The notes under the pieces were generated by a model. The model did not search any database. It saw only the letters and a list, made by a program, of their open reading frames with translations, and had not been told where the DNA came from. From the NCBI RefSeq assembly GCF_001591445.1, contig NZ_BCUX01000013.1:82350-146349 (forward strand): a stretch of 64,000 nt of DNA, in the 5' to 3' direction. Shown in pieces: positions 8,324-17,543 of the stretch. The number at the start of each line of letters is the position of its first letter. The stretch's first letter is position 1. The position numbers were made by a program, and so were the translations under genes. Source of the stretch: Neobacillus drentensis NBRC 102427. Lineage in GTDB: Bacteria; Bacillota; Bacilli; Bacillales; Cytobacillaceae.

Positions 8324-9484
8324 ATGGAAAAAGTAAGATTAGGCATTATTGGAATTGGTGCACAAGGCGATGCCTATGCTGGCTTTATTGCTGAAGGAAA
8401 AGTTAAAAACATGGTAATCGGAGCTATTTGTGATATTGATCCTGAGACAAAAGCCATGTGTGCTGAAAAATATCCAGATGTTCCTTTTTACAACAACTAT
8501 ATCGACATGCTTGAAAGCGGCAATGTGGATGCAGTCGTCACAACTGTTCCACATTATCTTCACCCTCAAATGGGGATAGATGCGTTAAAAAGAAACATTC
8601 ACATATTGTTAGAAAAGCCAGCCGGCGTTTATACAAAACAAGTTCGAGAGTTAAACAAATTTGCGGCAACAAAACCTGAATTAACTTTTGCTATTATGTT
8701 CAACCAACGCACAAATCCACTGTATATAAAATTAAAGGAAATCATTGATAATGGTGAAATTGGCAAAATCCGCCGTACAAACTGGATTATTACAACTTGG
8801 TGGAGACCACAAGGATACTATGATCAAAGTGCATGGAGAGCGACATGGGGCGGCGAAGGAGGCGGTGTTCTTGTTAATCAGGCACCACATCAAATTGACC
8901 TGCTTCAATGGATTTGCGGTATGCCAAAGAAAGTGTACTCCACTGTGAAATATGGATACCAAAGAAATATTGCTGTTGAAGATGAAGTCACTACAATCCT
9001 TGATTATGGTAATGGAGCAACAGGTGTCTTTATTACTTGTACTCATGATTTTATTGGCACTGACCGTTTTGAGATTCTAGGTGATAAAGGAAAAATTGTT
9101 GTCGATGACAGCAAGAGAATTACAATTAATCGCCTTAAAAAATCTGAAAATGAAATGAATGCTTCGATGAGTTGGGCAGATGCCTGCAGGATTTTCGAAA
9201 TTGGAGACATGGGTGAGATCTACAGTGAAGAAGTACTTGAATTCGAAAGCGTTTGGGGAGCTCAGCATATAACTGTTTTAGAAAATTTTGCAGCGAATAT
9301 TATTGAAGGAACACCACTAATTGCCCCTGGAACGGATGGAATTAACGGGGTAGGGTTTGCAAATGCGATACATCTATCAAGCTGGTTAGGAAAAGAAGTA
9401 GAACTTCCAGTTGATGAAGACCTGTATTTTGCTGAATTAAATAAGAAAATTGAAGAAGAAAATAAACAGCTGGTATTACAATAA
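8324..9484 (+). CDS. Gfo/Idh/MocA-family NAD(P)-dependent sugar dehydrogenase
   Basis: A 386-residue oxidoreductase. The N-terminal Rossmann fold begins with RLGIIGIGAQGDAYAGF; the family lysine is in the LLEKPAG motif near residue 99; the C-terminal alpha/beta domain includes GGGVLVNQAPHQIDLLQW, with the histidine/aspartate usual for binding a sugar or inositol. Members oxidise ring hydroxyls of sugars, glycosides or inositols. AAGGAGA precedes the ATG. It lies between a glycoside-type carrier and a TIM-barrel isomerase/epimerase, a pairing known from inositol and 3-keto-glycoside catabolism. The exact substrate cannot be deduced. Confidence 0.85.
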   Translation: MEKVRLGIIGIGAQGDAYAGFIAEGKVKNMVIGAICDIDPETKAMCAEKYPDVPFYNNYIDMLESGNVDAVVTTVPHYLHPQMGIDALKRNIHILLEKPAGVYTKQVRELNKFAATKPELTFAIMFNQRTNPLYIKLKEIIDNGEIGKIRRTNWIITTWWRPQGYYDQSAWRATWGGEGGGVLVNQAPHQIDLLQWICGMPKKVYSTVKYGYQRNIAVEDEVTTILDYGNGATGVFITCTHDFIGTDRFEILGDKGKIVVDDSKRITINRLKKSENEMNASMSWADACRIFEIGDMGEIYSEEVLEFESVWGAQHITVLENFAANIIEGTPLIAPGTDGINGVGFANAIHLSSWLGKEVELPVDEDLYFAELNKKIEEENKQLVLQ

Positions 9485-9530
9485 TTTTTCAAAAAGAAAC
9501 TCATATTATTGGCATAAAAATGGGCTTGCC

Positions 9531-9557
9531 ACTTGTTACAGGCCACAAGTTTTTTTT
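9531..9557 (+). terminator. Weak terminator after the dehydrogenase gene
   Basis: A 6-bp stem ACTTGT/ACAAGT with an 8-base loop is followed by eight T. Confidence 0.5.
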
Positions 9558-9640
9558 GGGAAAACTATGGCGGTTATTCAAATAATTGACGCATCCAGAA
9601 ATCCTTCAAATTAAAGATATCAAAATGGAGTTGTAATAAG

Positions 9641-10501
9641 ATGAATAAGGGAAAAATTGGCGTTCAAATGTACACTGTAAAAGACAAGGTTGCTGATCTT
9701 GGTGCATATGAAATAATTCGAAGAATAGCCGAATTAGGCTACCGTGCTGTAGAGGTATCACAAATTCCAATGAGGTCTAAAAATGTTGCAGAGTTAAAAA
9801 GGGCCAGTATAGATTTTGATATTAAAATTGCTGCACTATCTGCAGGCTTAGAACCAATAGTTCCTGGGGACCCTGGAGAAACACTGTCATCGGATTTTGA
9901 TAAGATTGTAAATGATTGTAAAATATTAGATTGTAATTATTTAAGAATCGGCATGATGCCTATCCATCTAATGGACGATAGAGATAAAATTATGGGATTC
10001 ATTGAAAGAGCAGAAGCAATGGCAAATCGCCTGGCAGAGCAGGAAATAGAATTATATTATCACACCCACCATCTTGAATTTCAAAAATTCGATGGAGTCT
10101 ATCTATTGGATATAATTAAAGATAATACGACTAAACTAGGATTTGAATTAGATGTTCACTGGATTCAAAGAGCAGGTGAGAACCCGGTAGAGTTTGTGAA
10201 AAAGTATAAAGACCGTATTTCCTTATTACACTTGAAGGATTACCGCATCGGAAAACTGGATTTAAGTAATGTTGACTTTGAAAGTTGGGCTAATTTTGAC
10301 GATGCCTTTATGAGCACCATTCAATTTGCAGAGGTAGGAGAAGGAAATCTTAACATACCTGCCATTATTGATGCCGGCCTTGAGGCAGGTGCCCAATATT
10401 TCTTAGTGGAACAAGACGAACAATACGGACGTGACCCATTTGACTGCTTAAAGATTTCTGCTGGAAACTTAAGAAAAATGGGATATGCTGATTGGTTCTA
10501 A
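9641..10501 (+). CDS. Sugar phosphate isomerase/epimerase-family TIM-barrel protein
   Basis: A 286-residue xylose-isomerase-like (AP-endonuclease-2 fold) protein. IGVQMYTVKDKVADLGAYE at the start, YYHTHHLEFQKFDG with GFELDVHWIQRAG in the middle and LLHLKDYR followed by EVGEGNLNI carry the Glu/Asp/His metal ligands of this family. Members isomerise, epimerise or dehydrate sugars and inositols, often after oxidation by a Gfo/Idh/MocA enzyme such as the one encoded just upstream. GGAG lies before the ATG. The very strong hairpin downstream marks the end of this transcription unit. Confidence 0.85.
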   Translation: MNKGKIGVQMYTVKDKVADLGAYEIIRRIAELGYRAVEVSQIPMRSKNVAELKRASIDFDIKIAALSAGLEPIVPGDPGETLSSDFDKIVNDCKILDCNYLRIGMMPIHLMDDRDKIMGFIERAEAMANRLAEQEIELYYHTHHLEFQKFDGVYLLDIIKDNTTKLGFELDVHWIQRAGENPVEFVKKYKDRISLLHLKDYRIGKLDLSNVDFESWANFDDAFMSTIQFAEVGEGNLNIPAIIDAGLEAGAQYFLVEQDEQYGRDPFDCLKISAGNLRKMGYADWF

Positions 10502-10519
10502 ACACAAATATCGCCAGTA

Positions 10520-10557
10520 TTAAAACCAGATAAACCTATTTGTTTATCTGGTTTTAA
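10520..10557 (+). terminator. Long perfect hairpin after the TIM-barrel gene
   Basis: A 16-bp perfect stem (10520-10535 with 10542-10557) closes a 6-base loop. The T run after it is interrupted (ACGTTTTAATTAT), so termination strength is uncertain. Confidence 0.7.
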
Positions 10558-10671
10558 ACGTTTTAATTATACGAACTGTTTTTCCTTTGTTATTAATACG
10601 GTTTGGGTGGGCAACTGTGCAGTTCTATTTAGATTATAATAAGGAATTTCCACATCAGAAGGGTGAACTTC

Positions 10672-11831
10672 ATGGAAATTGGTGTAGGCACTTATCTTAA
10701 AAAAATAAACAGAAGCTTGATTATAAGTAAAATTATTGAACATGGAAAGATTTCGAGGGCGGATTTATCTAATATAACAAAGTTAACGAAGGCTACTATT
10801 TCTTTACAGGTAGCAAATTTATTAGGGGAAGAGATAATTGTTGAATCTCAACAGGAGTATAACCATGTTGGAAGAAAGCCAATCATGCTTTCTTTAAATG
10901 CGGGTGCTGGTTATGCGGTAGGAGTTGATTTAGACTATCAGAAGATAATATTTACTGTATCTGATATTATGGGGAATCCAGTTTATTCTGATACTTTAAA
11001 GTTAGAAAAATCGAACTATGACGAGGTTCTTCAACTATTAATCGACCATATTAGAGAATATAAAGAAAAATATTCTACTAGTCGTTTTGGAATTGTTGGA
11101 GTAGTCATTGGAATTCATGGAACTGTGAAGAGTGAACAAACCATCGGCTTTGTTCCACAGCACCAATGGTATAATAAGGATCTAAAGGGCGATCTAGAGA
11201 AAAAATTAGGTATGAATGTAATTATTGAAAATAATGCAAATTTATGTGCATTTGCGGAAAAGGTATTTAACCGGCATCAAAGTGAGAACTTAATCAGTAT
11301 CAGTATGTATTCTGGAATAGGTCTTGGGGTCTTGATTAATGGTAACCTAGTAAAAGGATATCAGGGATATGCAGGTGAAATAGGCCACATGATAATCGAT
11401 CCTAATGGGGAATTATGTAATTGTGGTAATTCAGGTTGCTGGGAGCTTTATGCTTCTGAAGTCAGCTTCTTTAAACAATTATCTAAAAAACTAAATAAAC
11501 CAAAATTGACCTATAAAGATATTGAAAATCTAATTATGTTAAGAGACCCAGCTGTTATGATTCAAATGGAAGAGTTTGTTAGCATATCTCTATTGGTATA
11601 AATAATATAATAAATATATTAAATCCTGATACAGTAGTGTTTAATAGTGCATTATTGCAACTGTTTCCTGATGTAGAGAGTAGAATTAAAGCTAACTTGA
11701 AATCCTCCATTAGTAATTATAAAGAGTTATTAATATCAGAGCTCGGAACTAATGCATGTGTATTGGGTGCCTGTACCCTAGCAATTAAAGATTTCTTTGA
11801 ATTACCTGATATAAGCATAACAATTAATTGA
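10672..11831 (+). pseudogene. ROK-family transcriptional repressor, broken by a frameshift
   Basis: The first part (to the TAA at 11599) carries an N-terminal winged helix (ISRADLSNITKLTKATIS), a ROK kinase-like fold and the zinc motif CNCGNSGCWELY. The family's C-terminal segment SIGINNIINILNPDTVVFNS continues in another frame from about 11592 to 11831. Inserting one base near 11586-11592 would rejoin the two parts, so one base has been lost from the gene (or from the read). ATG 10672 is favoured: AGAAGGG lies 8-9 bases upstream, whereas GTG 10663 is too close. XylR/NagC-type ROK regulators repress sugar operons, so loss could leave this locus controlled only by AraC and CcpA. Confidence 0.8.
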
Positions 11832-12151
11832 TATTCTAAGCCAAAAATGCCTCGAGAATGTTGATAAACCCATCAACATCCATTGTGTTGTCAATTACAG
11901 TCCACACAGGTGGAGTGCGTGTCGCAGCTTATCCTGAAGTACTCTGCAATCTACTATCAAGACATGTAAAAACTATTATATAACAAGTACAAAAGTAAAA
12001 AATATTTAAAACTAGCGAAAAATAATATGTGTAAAATTGAATTTCTATTGCTACAATAAAATGATGAGTAATAAAGAGAGAACTATTACTAAAATAATTC
12101 ACAAAAATCAATCTTTAATACTTGGGTCGAAAAAGTTTAGGAGGCATTATT
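11832..12151. other. 320-bp spacer between the ROK and GH3 genes
   Basis: An 8-bp inverted repeat (ATGTTGAT/ATCAACAT, about 11859-11880) lies near the end of the ROK remnant without a T run. A GC-richer patch at about 11890-11950 is open in one frame and could be a decayed coding piece, but I recognise no family. The remainder is AT-rich promoter-like DNA. Confidence 0.4.
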
Positions 12152-14275
12152 TTGGAACAGAATCATACACAACCGAACTTAGAAGTTAGAGTCAAGAACA
12201 TCATTGAAGTGGATGGATTGAAATTTAAAGATTTAAATAACAGCGGCAAATTAGAACCATATAAGGACTGGCGATTGACTCCGAGAGAACGTGCAGAGAA
12301 CCTTGTCTCATTGATGAATTTCGATGAAAAGGTCGGTATGATGCTTATTAATACTCGTCAAATGGGTCTTACTCAAAAAGATAAGAGTAAGACAAGCCAT
12401 GATGGTTTGTTAGATGAAGGGATTGTCGAAAAGGGCGAAACGATTTTTGCTTTGGCAAAAGTATATGGTACAACGCATACGATTGAAAACATGCATTTGC
12501 GCCACTTTATTCTAAGAGACAATTGGAGCCCGTCTGAAATGGCAGAATGGGTGAATACCATGAATGAAGTATGTGAGGGGTCACGTCTTGGTATTCCGTG
12601 TTTAATCGCATCGAATTCAAGAAACGAAAATACAGAATTCATTTTTGGGATGAATGATGCAGCTGGGATTTTTTCCACTTGGCCTGGAACGTTAGGACTT
12701 GCTGCAGCGGCAAAGGGCGATGTCAAAAATGGCGGAGATGCCTCTCTTATTAGCCAATTCGCCCAAATTGCTCATGATGAGTGGGATGCTGTTGGTTTAA
12801 GAAAAGGATATATGTACATGGCGGATACTGTTACGGACCCAAGATGGCAACGGATATATGGTACATTCGGTGAAGACCCGGAATTTATTTCTGATGCTAT
12901 CGGCCGTATCATTGATGGATTTCAAGGACAAACCCTCGGAAATCATAGTATTTCGATGACGACCAAGCATTTTCCAGGCGGTGGACCAAGGGAAAACGGG
13001 TTTGATCCCCATTATGAAGAGGGGAAATGGAACCTATACCCAACTCCGGGAAGCCTAGAAAAGTATCACCTGCCTCCATTTCGGGCAGCGGTAGAACATG
13101 GGACTTCTTCCATGATGCCATATTATTCGATTCCTAGTATTAGGAAAAGTGTGGAACAAGAATTTGAAGGGGAAGTCATTCCTTTCGAAGAGGTTGGCTT
13201 TACTTTTAATGATTATTTCTTAAATACGATTCTTAGAGGAAAATTAGGGTTCAAAGGCTATATAAATAGCGACAGTGGTGTCACAAGTAAAATGAGCTGG
13301 GGCGTTGAAACCTTAAGCGAGGCAGAACGTTTTGCTAAAGCGATTAATGCGGGGACAGATCTTATTTCTGACACGAATGATATTGAAAACCTTAAAACAG
13401 CGATCGAAAATGGCTGGATTAGTGAAAAGCGTATTAATGAAGCAAATGTACGTCTCCTTTCAGAAATGTTTGCTTTAGGATTATTTGATGATCGTACCTA
13501 TGTTTCACCCGAAAAGGCTGCTGAAGCAGTGAAAAACCCAGCTAACTGGGAAGCGGCATATGAAGCGCATAAAAAATCAGTAACCGTGCTTAAAAATCAT
13601 AATCAAACCTTACCATTAACAGGTGAAAAGCTTGCGGGTAAAAAGGTTTATGTAGAAGTGTTCCATAAGGAACCGGAGCGGGCCACTTCTTATACAGAAA
13701 AAGCAAGACAGGAATGTCAAGAGCTTGGCCAATTTACTTTGACCGATAACCATGAAGAAGCTGACATAGCTTTCTTGTTCTTAAGTCCAAAATCTGGAGC
13801 TTATTTCAATGCGACACCAGGACTGTTAGAACTTGAAATCTGTGAAGATAAAACGGTATCCGCTTTGGATGGTACAACCTATCAAGAAACGACTTTGACT
13901 GGTATGAACCATTTAAAGGAAGTAGCAGACAGTATCCATATTCGTGGTGGAAAAGTAATCATGAGTGTGAATGTCATTCTACCTTGGATCCTTGGTAATG
14001 TTGAACCTCTTGCAGATGTCTTAATCGCAGGATACGATACTTACTACAAGGCACATTATGAGGTAATTGCAGGCAATAGCCGTCCGGTAGGTGTTTTACC
14101 GTTAACATTACCAGCGAGTGAAGCAGTCATTGCGGTTGATGAAAATGGGGATTGCGTGTCGAGAAATGATGTACCGGGCTATGACAAAGATAAATATATG
14201 CCTGAAGGACTTAACTATGCATATAAAGATAGCGATGGTAATATCTATCAACTTGGCCATGGACTAACATTTTAA
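12152..14275 (+). CDS. Glycoside hydrolase family 3 enzyme, intracellular
   Basis: A 707-residue GH3 protein, probably a beta-glucosidase or beta-xylosidase. The TTG at 12152 is chosen because AGGAGG lies 7 bases upstream (12139-12144); an upstream in-frame TTG at 12122 lacks one. An EF-hand-like DLNNSGKLEPYKDW precedes the (beta/alpha)8 domain, and the nucleophile motif INSDSG places the catalytic Asp near residue 374. A second alpha/beta domain follows. No signal peptide is visible, so the substrate must be taken up intact, which fits the GPH carrier upstream. It has its own spacer and a strong terminator. Substrate specificity cannot be read. Confidence 0.85.
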   Translation: MEQNHTQPNLEVRVKNIIEVDGLKFKDLNNSGKLEPYKDWRLTPRERAENLVSLMNFDEKVGMMLINTRQMGLTQKDKSKTSHDGLLDEGIVEKGETIFALAKVYGTTHTIENMHLRHFILRDNWSPSEMAEWVNTMNEVCEGSRLGIPCLIASNSRNENTEFIFGMNDAAGIFSTWPGTLGLAAAAKGDVKNGGDASLISQFAQIAHDEWDAVGLRKGYMYMADTVTDPRWQRIYGTFGEDPEFISDAIGRIIDGFQGQTLGNHSISMTTKHFPGGGPRENGFDPHYEEGKWNLYPTPGSLEKYHLPPFRAAVEHGTSSMMPYYSIPSIRKSVEQEFEGEVIPFEEVGFTFNDYFLNTILRGKLGFKGYINSDSGVTSKMSWGVETLSEAERFAKAINAGTDLISDTNDIENLKTAIENGWISEKRINEANVRLLSEMFALGLFDDRTYVSPEKAAEAVKNPANWEAAYEAHKKSVTVLKNHNQTLPLTGEKLAGKKVYVEVFHKEPERATSYTEKARQECQELGQFTLTDNHEEADIAFLFLSPKSGAYFNATPGLLELEICEDKTVSALDGTTYQETTLTGMNHLKEVADSIHIRGGKVIMSVNVILPWILGNVEPLADVLIAGYDTYYKAHYEVIAGNSRPVGVLPLTLPASEAVIAVDENGDCVSRNDVPGYDKDKYMPEGLNYAYKDSDGNIYQLGHGLTF

Positions 14276-14350
14276 TAATAGGTATCGATTAACTGTATAA
14301 TCAAAATCATCATCTATCGCTCGAAAGGTATGGTATAATATCGTCAACTC

Positions 14351-14392
14351 AAAAGCGTTAAACCTTGAATATTGAAGGTTTAACGCTTTTTA
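14351..14392 (+). terminator. Strong terminator after the GH3 gene
   Basis: A perfect 16-bp stem (14351-14366 with 14375-14390) ends in TTTTT. A TATAAT at 14335-14340 sits just upstream. Confidence 0.9.
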
Positions 14393-14419
14393 TCCATTGT
14401 CATAAATGTAGGTGATTTA

Positions 14420-14914
14420 ATGATACATAATTATTTAGGTCAGAGTTTTCTTTATTTAGGAAACGAATATCCCATTCAGATCTCTCAAGAAATAGATATC
14501 AAGCAAGACTATGTAGTGTTTGATGGGGATAAGTTAAATATATATGTGAAACAACTTGAAGATGAGAAAATAAAACAAGCATTAAAACGGTTTTATTATC
14601 AGCAATGTAAAACATTAATCGAGAGAAGTATTCGTTCCTATCAAAGCAATTTTAAAATAAAACCGAGGTCTATTCGTATTACCGATAATAACAAGAACTG
14701 GGGAACTTGTGATTCCAGGCAGCAGTTAACATTCAATTGGAAGCTGGCGATGGCACCATTAAAGGTGATTGATTATGTAGTCGTTCATGAAATGTGCCAT
14801 ATGATTCATCTGAATCATGATCGATCATTTTGGCGACTTGTTGGAAAATTAGTTCCCGGTTATGAGCAAATGGAAAACTGGTTAGCATTATCAAGTTGGA
14901 AAATGACTGTCTAA
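14420..14914 (+). CDS. YgjP-like (DUF45) M48-type metallopeptidase
   Basis: A 164-residue protein with the zinc-protease motif HEMCH (VVVHEMCHMIHLNHDRSFW) and the preceding NWGTCDSRQQLTFNWKL block that defines the YgjP/DUF45 group. The family is a minimal gluzincin with no settled substrate. The N-terminal part is shorter than in E. coli YgjP (about 230 residues in the family). The ribosome binding site is weak (AGGTGATTTA). A strong terminator lies upstream, and the DUF1456 gene follows after 31 bp and may be co-transcribed. Confidence 0.85.
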   Translation: MIHNYLGQSFLYLGNEYPIQISQEIDIKQDYVVFDGDKLNIYVKQLEDEKIKQALKRFYYQQCKTLIERSIRSYQSNFKIKPRSIRITDNNKNWGTCDSRQQLTFNWKLAMAPLKVIDYVVVHEMCHMIHLNHDRSFWRLVGKLVPGYEQMENWLALSSWKMTV

Positions 14915-14945
14915 CTTAGTAAATTATTTCGTAGGAGGTTTTTAG

Positions 14946-15464
14946 ATGGAGAATAACGATATATTAATTAGATTAAGATATGCTTTGGATATAAAAAACA
15001 CGGAAATGGTCCAGATATTTAAACAGGGCGGTATTGATGTAACAAAGGAAGATGTATTAAAGATCCTCACAAAATCACCTGATAATTATGATGAAGATGA
15101 TAATGGAAGTGAGTTAGGTGAGGATGAAGCGCACATAAAATGTAATAATAAGATGCTAGATTCCTTTTTAAACGGCTTTATTATTTTTAAAAGAGGTAAA
15201 CAAGATTCAAACCCGGGAGAATCTGAAAGACCGGCACAGCCTGTAAATGAGAGTGTAAATAATATTCTTTTAAAAAAATTGAAAATCGCACTAACATTAA
15301 CTAGTGAGGATATAATTGAAATATTAAATGAAGCAGGTGTCCAGATAACTAAAGGAGAACTAAGCGCACTATTACGAAAAAAGGGACATAAGAATTATAA
15401 AGAATGCGGGGATAAATACGCTAGGAATTTCTTAAAAGGATTAGCCCTAAAATATAGGGACTAG
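14946..15464 (+). CDS. DUF1456 (YehS-like) protein
   Basis: A 172-residue protein made of two related units, residues 1-60 and about 110-170. Each begins with LR/KxALxxxxxxxxxIxxxxGxxxTKxxxxxxLxK and is followed by a conserved acidic or glycine-rich stretch and a FLNGFI / FLKGLA helix. This internal duplication is typical of DUF1456, a family of unknown function. An excellent TAGGAGG precedes the ATG. It follows the YgjP-like gene closely. Confidence 0.85.
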   Translation: MENNDILIRLRYALDIKNTEMVQIFKQGGIDVTKEDVLKILTKSPDNYDEDDNGSELGEDEAHIKCNNKMLDSFLNGFIIFKRGKQDSNPGESERPAQPVNESVNNILLKKLKIALTLTSEDIIEILNEAGVQITKGELSALLRKKGHKNYKECGDKYARNFLKGLALKYRD

Positions 15465-15580
15465 GCTGGAATAATTTCCTGGACAGGATTTGGATTTTGC
15501 TTAATAAATGGGGAGATTATTATAGAATGCGGTGATATTTCCACTAAGTAAAAATGACAAAAAAAAGAAAAGGGGATAAA

Positions 15581-17050
15581 ATGTCTGAAGAAATAAAAGA
15601 ACCAGGCTGGAACTTCGACAACAGTTATGCTCGTTTGCCAGAAATATTTTTTACCAGCACCAACCCAACTCCTGTCCGCTTACCACAGTTGATCATTCTT
15701 AATAATCGACTGGCTGCTTCCCTGGGCTTGAATCAACAGGAGCTTGAAAATGTAAATGGCCTAGCCGTGTTTGCGGGGAACCAGTTACCTGAAAGTGCTA
15801 AGCCGCTTGCCCAAGCATATGCAGGACATCAATTTGGGCATTTTACCAAGTTAGGGGATGGACGGGCTATTCTGCTTGGCGAACAGATTACCCCTAAAGG
15901 TGAACGGTTTGATATTCAACTCAAAGGTCCGGGGAGAACCCCCTACTCCCGCGGGGGAGATGGTCGAGCGTCTCTTGGCCCGATGCTGCGTGAGTACATC
16001 ATCAGCGAAGCATTGCATGCACTTGGGATCCCAACCACCAGAAGTCTGGCAGTTGTGACAACCGGTGAGGAAGTCCTCCGCGAAACCGCTCTGCCTGGTG
16101 CAATTCTAACTCGTGTCGCTTCTAGTCATCTGCGAGTGGGTACCTTTCAATACGTTGCAAAATGGGGCACAGTTGAGGAACTCCGGGTTCTTGCTGACTA
16201 TACATTAGAACGCCATTATCATGAGGTTGCCCTTGATGAGCGACGTTATCTTTCATTGCTTCAGGAAGTGATCAAACGGCAAGCTTCGCTCATTGCTAAA
16301 TGGCAGCTGGCCGGCTTTATCCACGGGGTGATGAACACTGACAACATGACCATTAGCGGAGAAACGATCGACTATGGTCCCTGTGCCTTTATGGATACCT
16401 ATGACCCGGAAACTGTCTTTAGTTCTATAGATACGCAAGGACGCTATGCTTATGGCAATCAACCCTATATTGCTGGTTGGAATCTGGCCCGATTTGCTGA
16501 AACCCTATTGCCGCTCATTCATGACAATCAGGAACAGGCGGTCCAAATGGCTCAGGATGAAATTTCAAATTTTATCGAGTTATATCAAAGGAATTGGCTA
16601 ACTGGAATGAGAGCCAAGCTCGGACTATTTAACGAAGAGAAACAGGATGAATCTCTAGTTGAGGACCTGCTTAAAATGATGCAGACGTATAAGGCCGACT
16701 ATACTAATACCTTCCGAGCATTAACTTTTGAAAAGCCGGAGGATACGGTCTTAAAGGATGCCCCAGAGTTTATACAGTGGTATAAGCAATGGCAGGAGAG
16801 ACTTGACAGACAGCAGGATTCGAAGGATTCTTCGAAAAAATTGATGCGAAACAGCAATCCGGCAATCATCCCTCGGAACCACCGGGTAGAAGAGGTATTA
16901 GAAGCTGCAGTGGAACAAGGAGACTACAGTGTTCTAAAGCGGCTGCTTGACATATTATCAAGACCATATGCGCACTCCGAGGAACAATCTGAGTACTCGA
17001 CACTGCCTGCCCAAACTGGTCAGCCTTACCGAACCTTTTGTGGGACATAA
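15581..17050 (+). CDS. selO: SelO/YdiU pseudokinase AMPylase
   Basis: The 489-residue protein is full length for SelO, which transfers AMP to protein hydroxyls using an inverted ATP in a kinase-like fold. Motifs include [20 protein letters not shown], the nucleotide-binding [31 protein letters not shown] with the metal-binding Asn/Asp, and the C-terminal FCGT. The bacterial enzyme protects against oxidative stress. ATG 15581 with AAAAGGGG upstream is preferred to 15554, which has no ribosome binding site. By eye it is richer in G+C than its neighbours, which may mean separate acquisition; this was not calculated. Confidence 0.93.
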   Translation: MSEEIKEPGWNFDNSYARLPEIFFTSTNPTPVRLPQLIILNNRLAASLGLNQQELENVNGLAVFAGNQLPESAKPLAQAYAGHQFGHFTKLGDGRAILLGEQITPKGERFDIQLKGPGRTPYSRGGDGRASLGPMLREYIISEALHALGIPTTRSLAVVTTGEEVLRETALPGAILTRVASSHLRVGTFQYVAKWGTVEELRVLADYTLERHYHEVALDERRYLSLLQEVIKRQASLIAKWQLAGFIHGVMNTDNMTISGETIDYGPCAFMDTYDPETVFSSIDTQGRYAYGNQPYIAGWNLARFAETLLPLIHDNQEQAVQMAQDEISNFIELYQRNWLTGMRAKLGLFNEEKQDESLVEDLLKMMQTYKADYTNTFRALTFEKPEDTVLKDAPEFIQWYKQWQERLDRQQDSKDSSKKLMRNSNPAIIPRNHRVEEVLEAAVEQGDYSVLKRLLDILSRPYAHSEEQSEYSTLPAQTGQPYRTFCGT

Positions 17051-17115
17051 GTTCATCAAATTAAAATTTTTTTGGAATAGTAAAAAGTAGCGAAGCAAGG
17101 AATAAAGGGGAGGGG

Positions 17116-17391
17116 ATGCTCGTGTTTATTTTAACTGAGAATGCCAAAACAGAACTGCAAAATAGGTTGAATTTAGCAGGCTCAAAACAATTAATTCGAT
17201 TACAAATGCGAAAAAGTTGTTTTATGAAGGTAAAATTAACCTTCGAAGAATCAATTCACCAAAATGATGCAGAAATTACTAAAGGGGAGTTGCATTTTAT
17301 TATTGACAATGGTGAGTGCCATTATTTCAATAATAAAACATTAGATTTTATCCCAGATACAACAGGTTTTAAGCAATTTGAGATTATATAA
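17116..17391 (+). CDS. HesB/YneR-like small protein
   Basis: A 91-residue protein related to the HesB/IscA fold by its start (FILTENAKTELQNRL) and the IDNGECHYF segment. A-type Fe-S carriers need a C-x(n)-CGC set of three cysteines; this protein has only two cysteines, in KSCFMKV and GECHYF, so it probably does not carry clusters in the usual way. Bacillus genomes hold several such degenerate members of unknown role. AGGGGAGGGG precedes the ATG. The stop codon overlaps the start of a strong terminator. Confidence 0.7.
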   Translation: MLVFILTENAKTELQNRLNLAGSKQLIRLQMRKSCFMKVKLTFEESIHQNDAEITKGELHFIIDNGECHYFNNKTLDFIPDTTGFKQFEII

Positions 17392-17430
17392 AAAGAGTCT
17401 GATTTCCATTGGAAATCAGACTCTTTTTTT
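17391..17430 (+). terminator. Strong terminator after the HesB-like gene
   Basis: A perfect 17-bp stem (17391-17407 with 17411-17427), loop ATT, followed by T. Confidence 0.92.
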
Positions 17431-17504
17431 GATGCAAAATAAATCATTAAAATATTGACAGAATAATGAACGAGAGTTACTATTAAATTGTCCTTAAGAA
17501 ATGC

Positions 17505-17528
17505 GAATGCCATTCGGTAATGCCGAAT
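17505..17528. promoter_or_regulatory. Overlapping palindromes before the IclR gene, candidate autoregulatory operator
   Basis: GAATG-C-CATTC (17505-17515) overlaps ATTCGG-N5-CCGAAT (17512-17528), immediately before the ribosome binding site at 17531-17537. IclR-family proteins bind such short inverted repeats close to their own start. Confidence 0.5.
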
Positions 17529-17543
17529 AAAAGGAGGATGTTT

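Noticed and set aside
15554..15580. Upstream ATG for selO
   Set aside because: No ribosome binding site precedes it, while ATG 15581 has AAAAGGGG at proper distance and agrees with family length.
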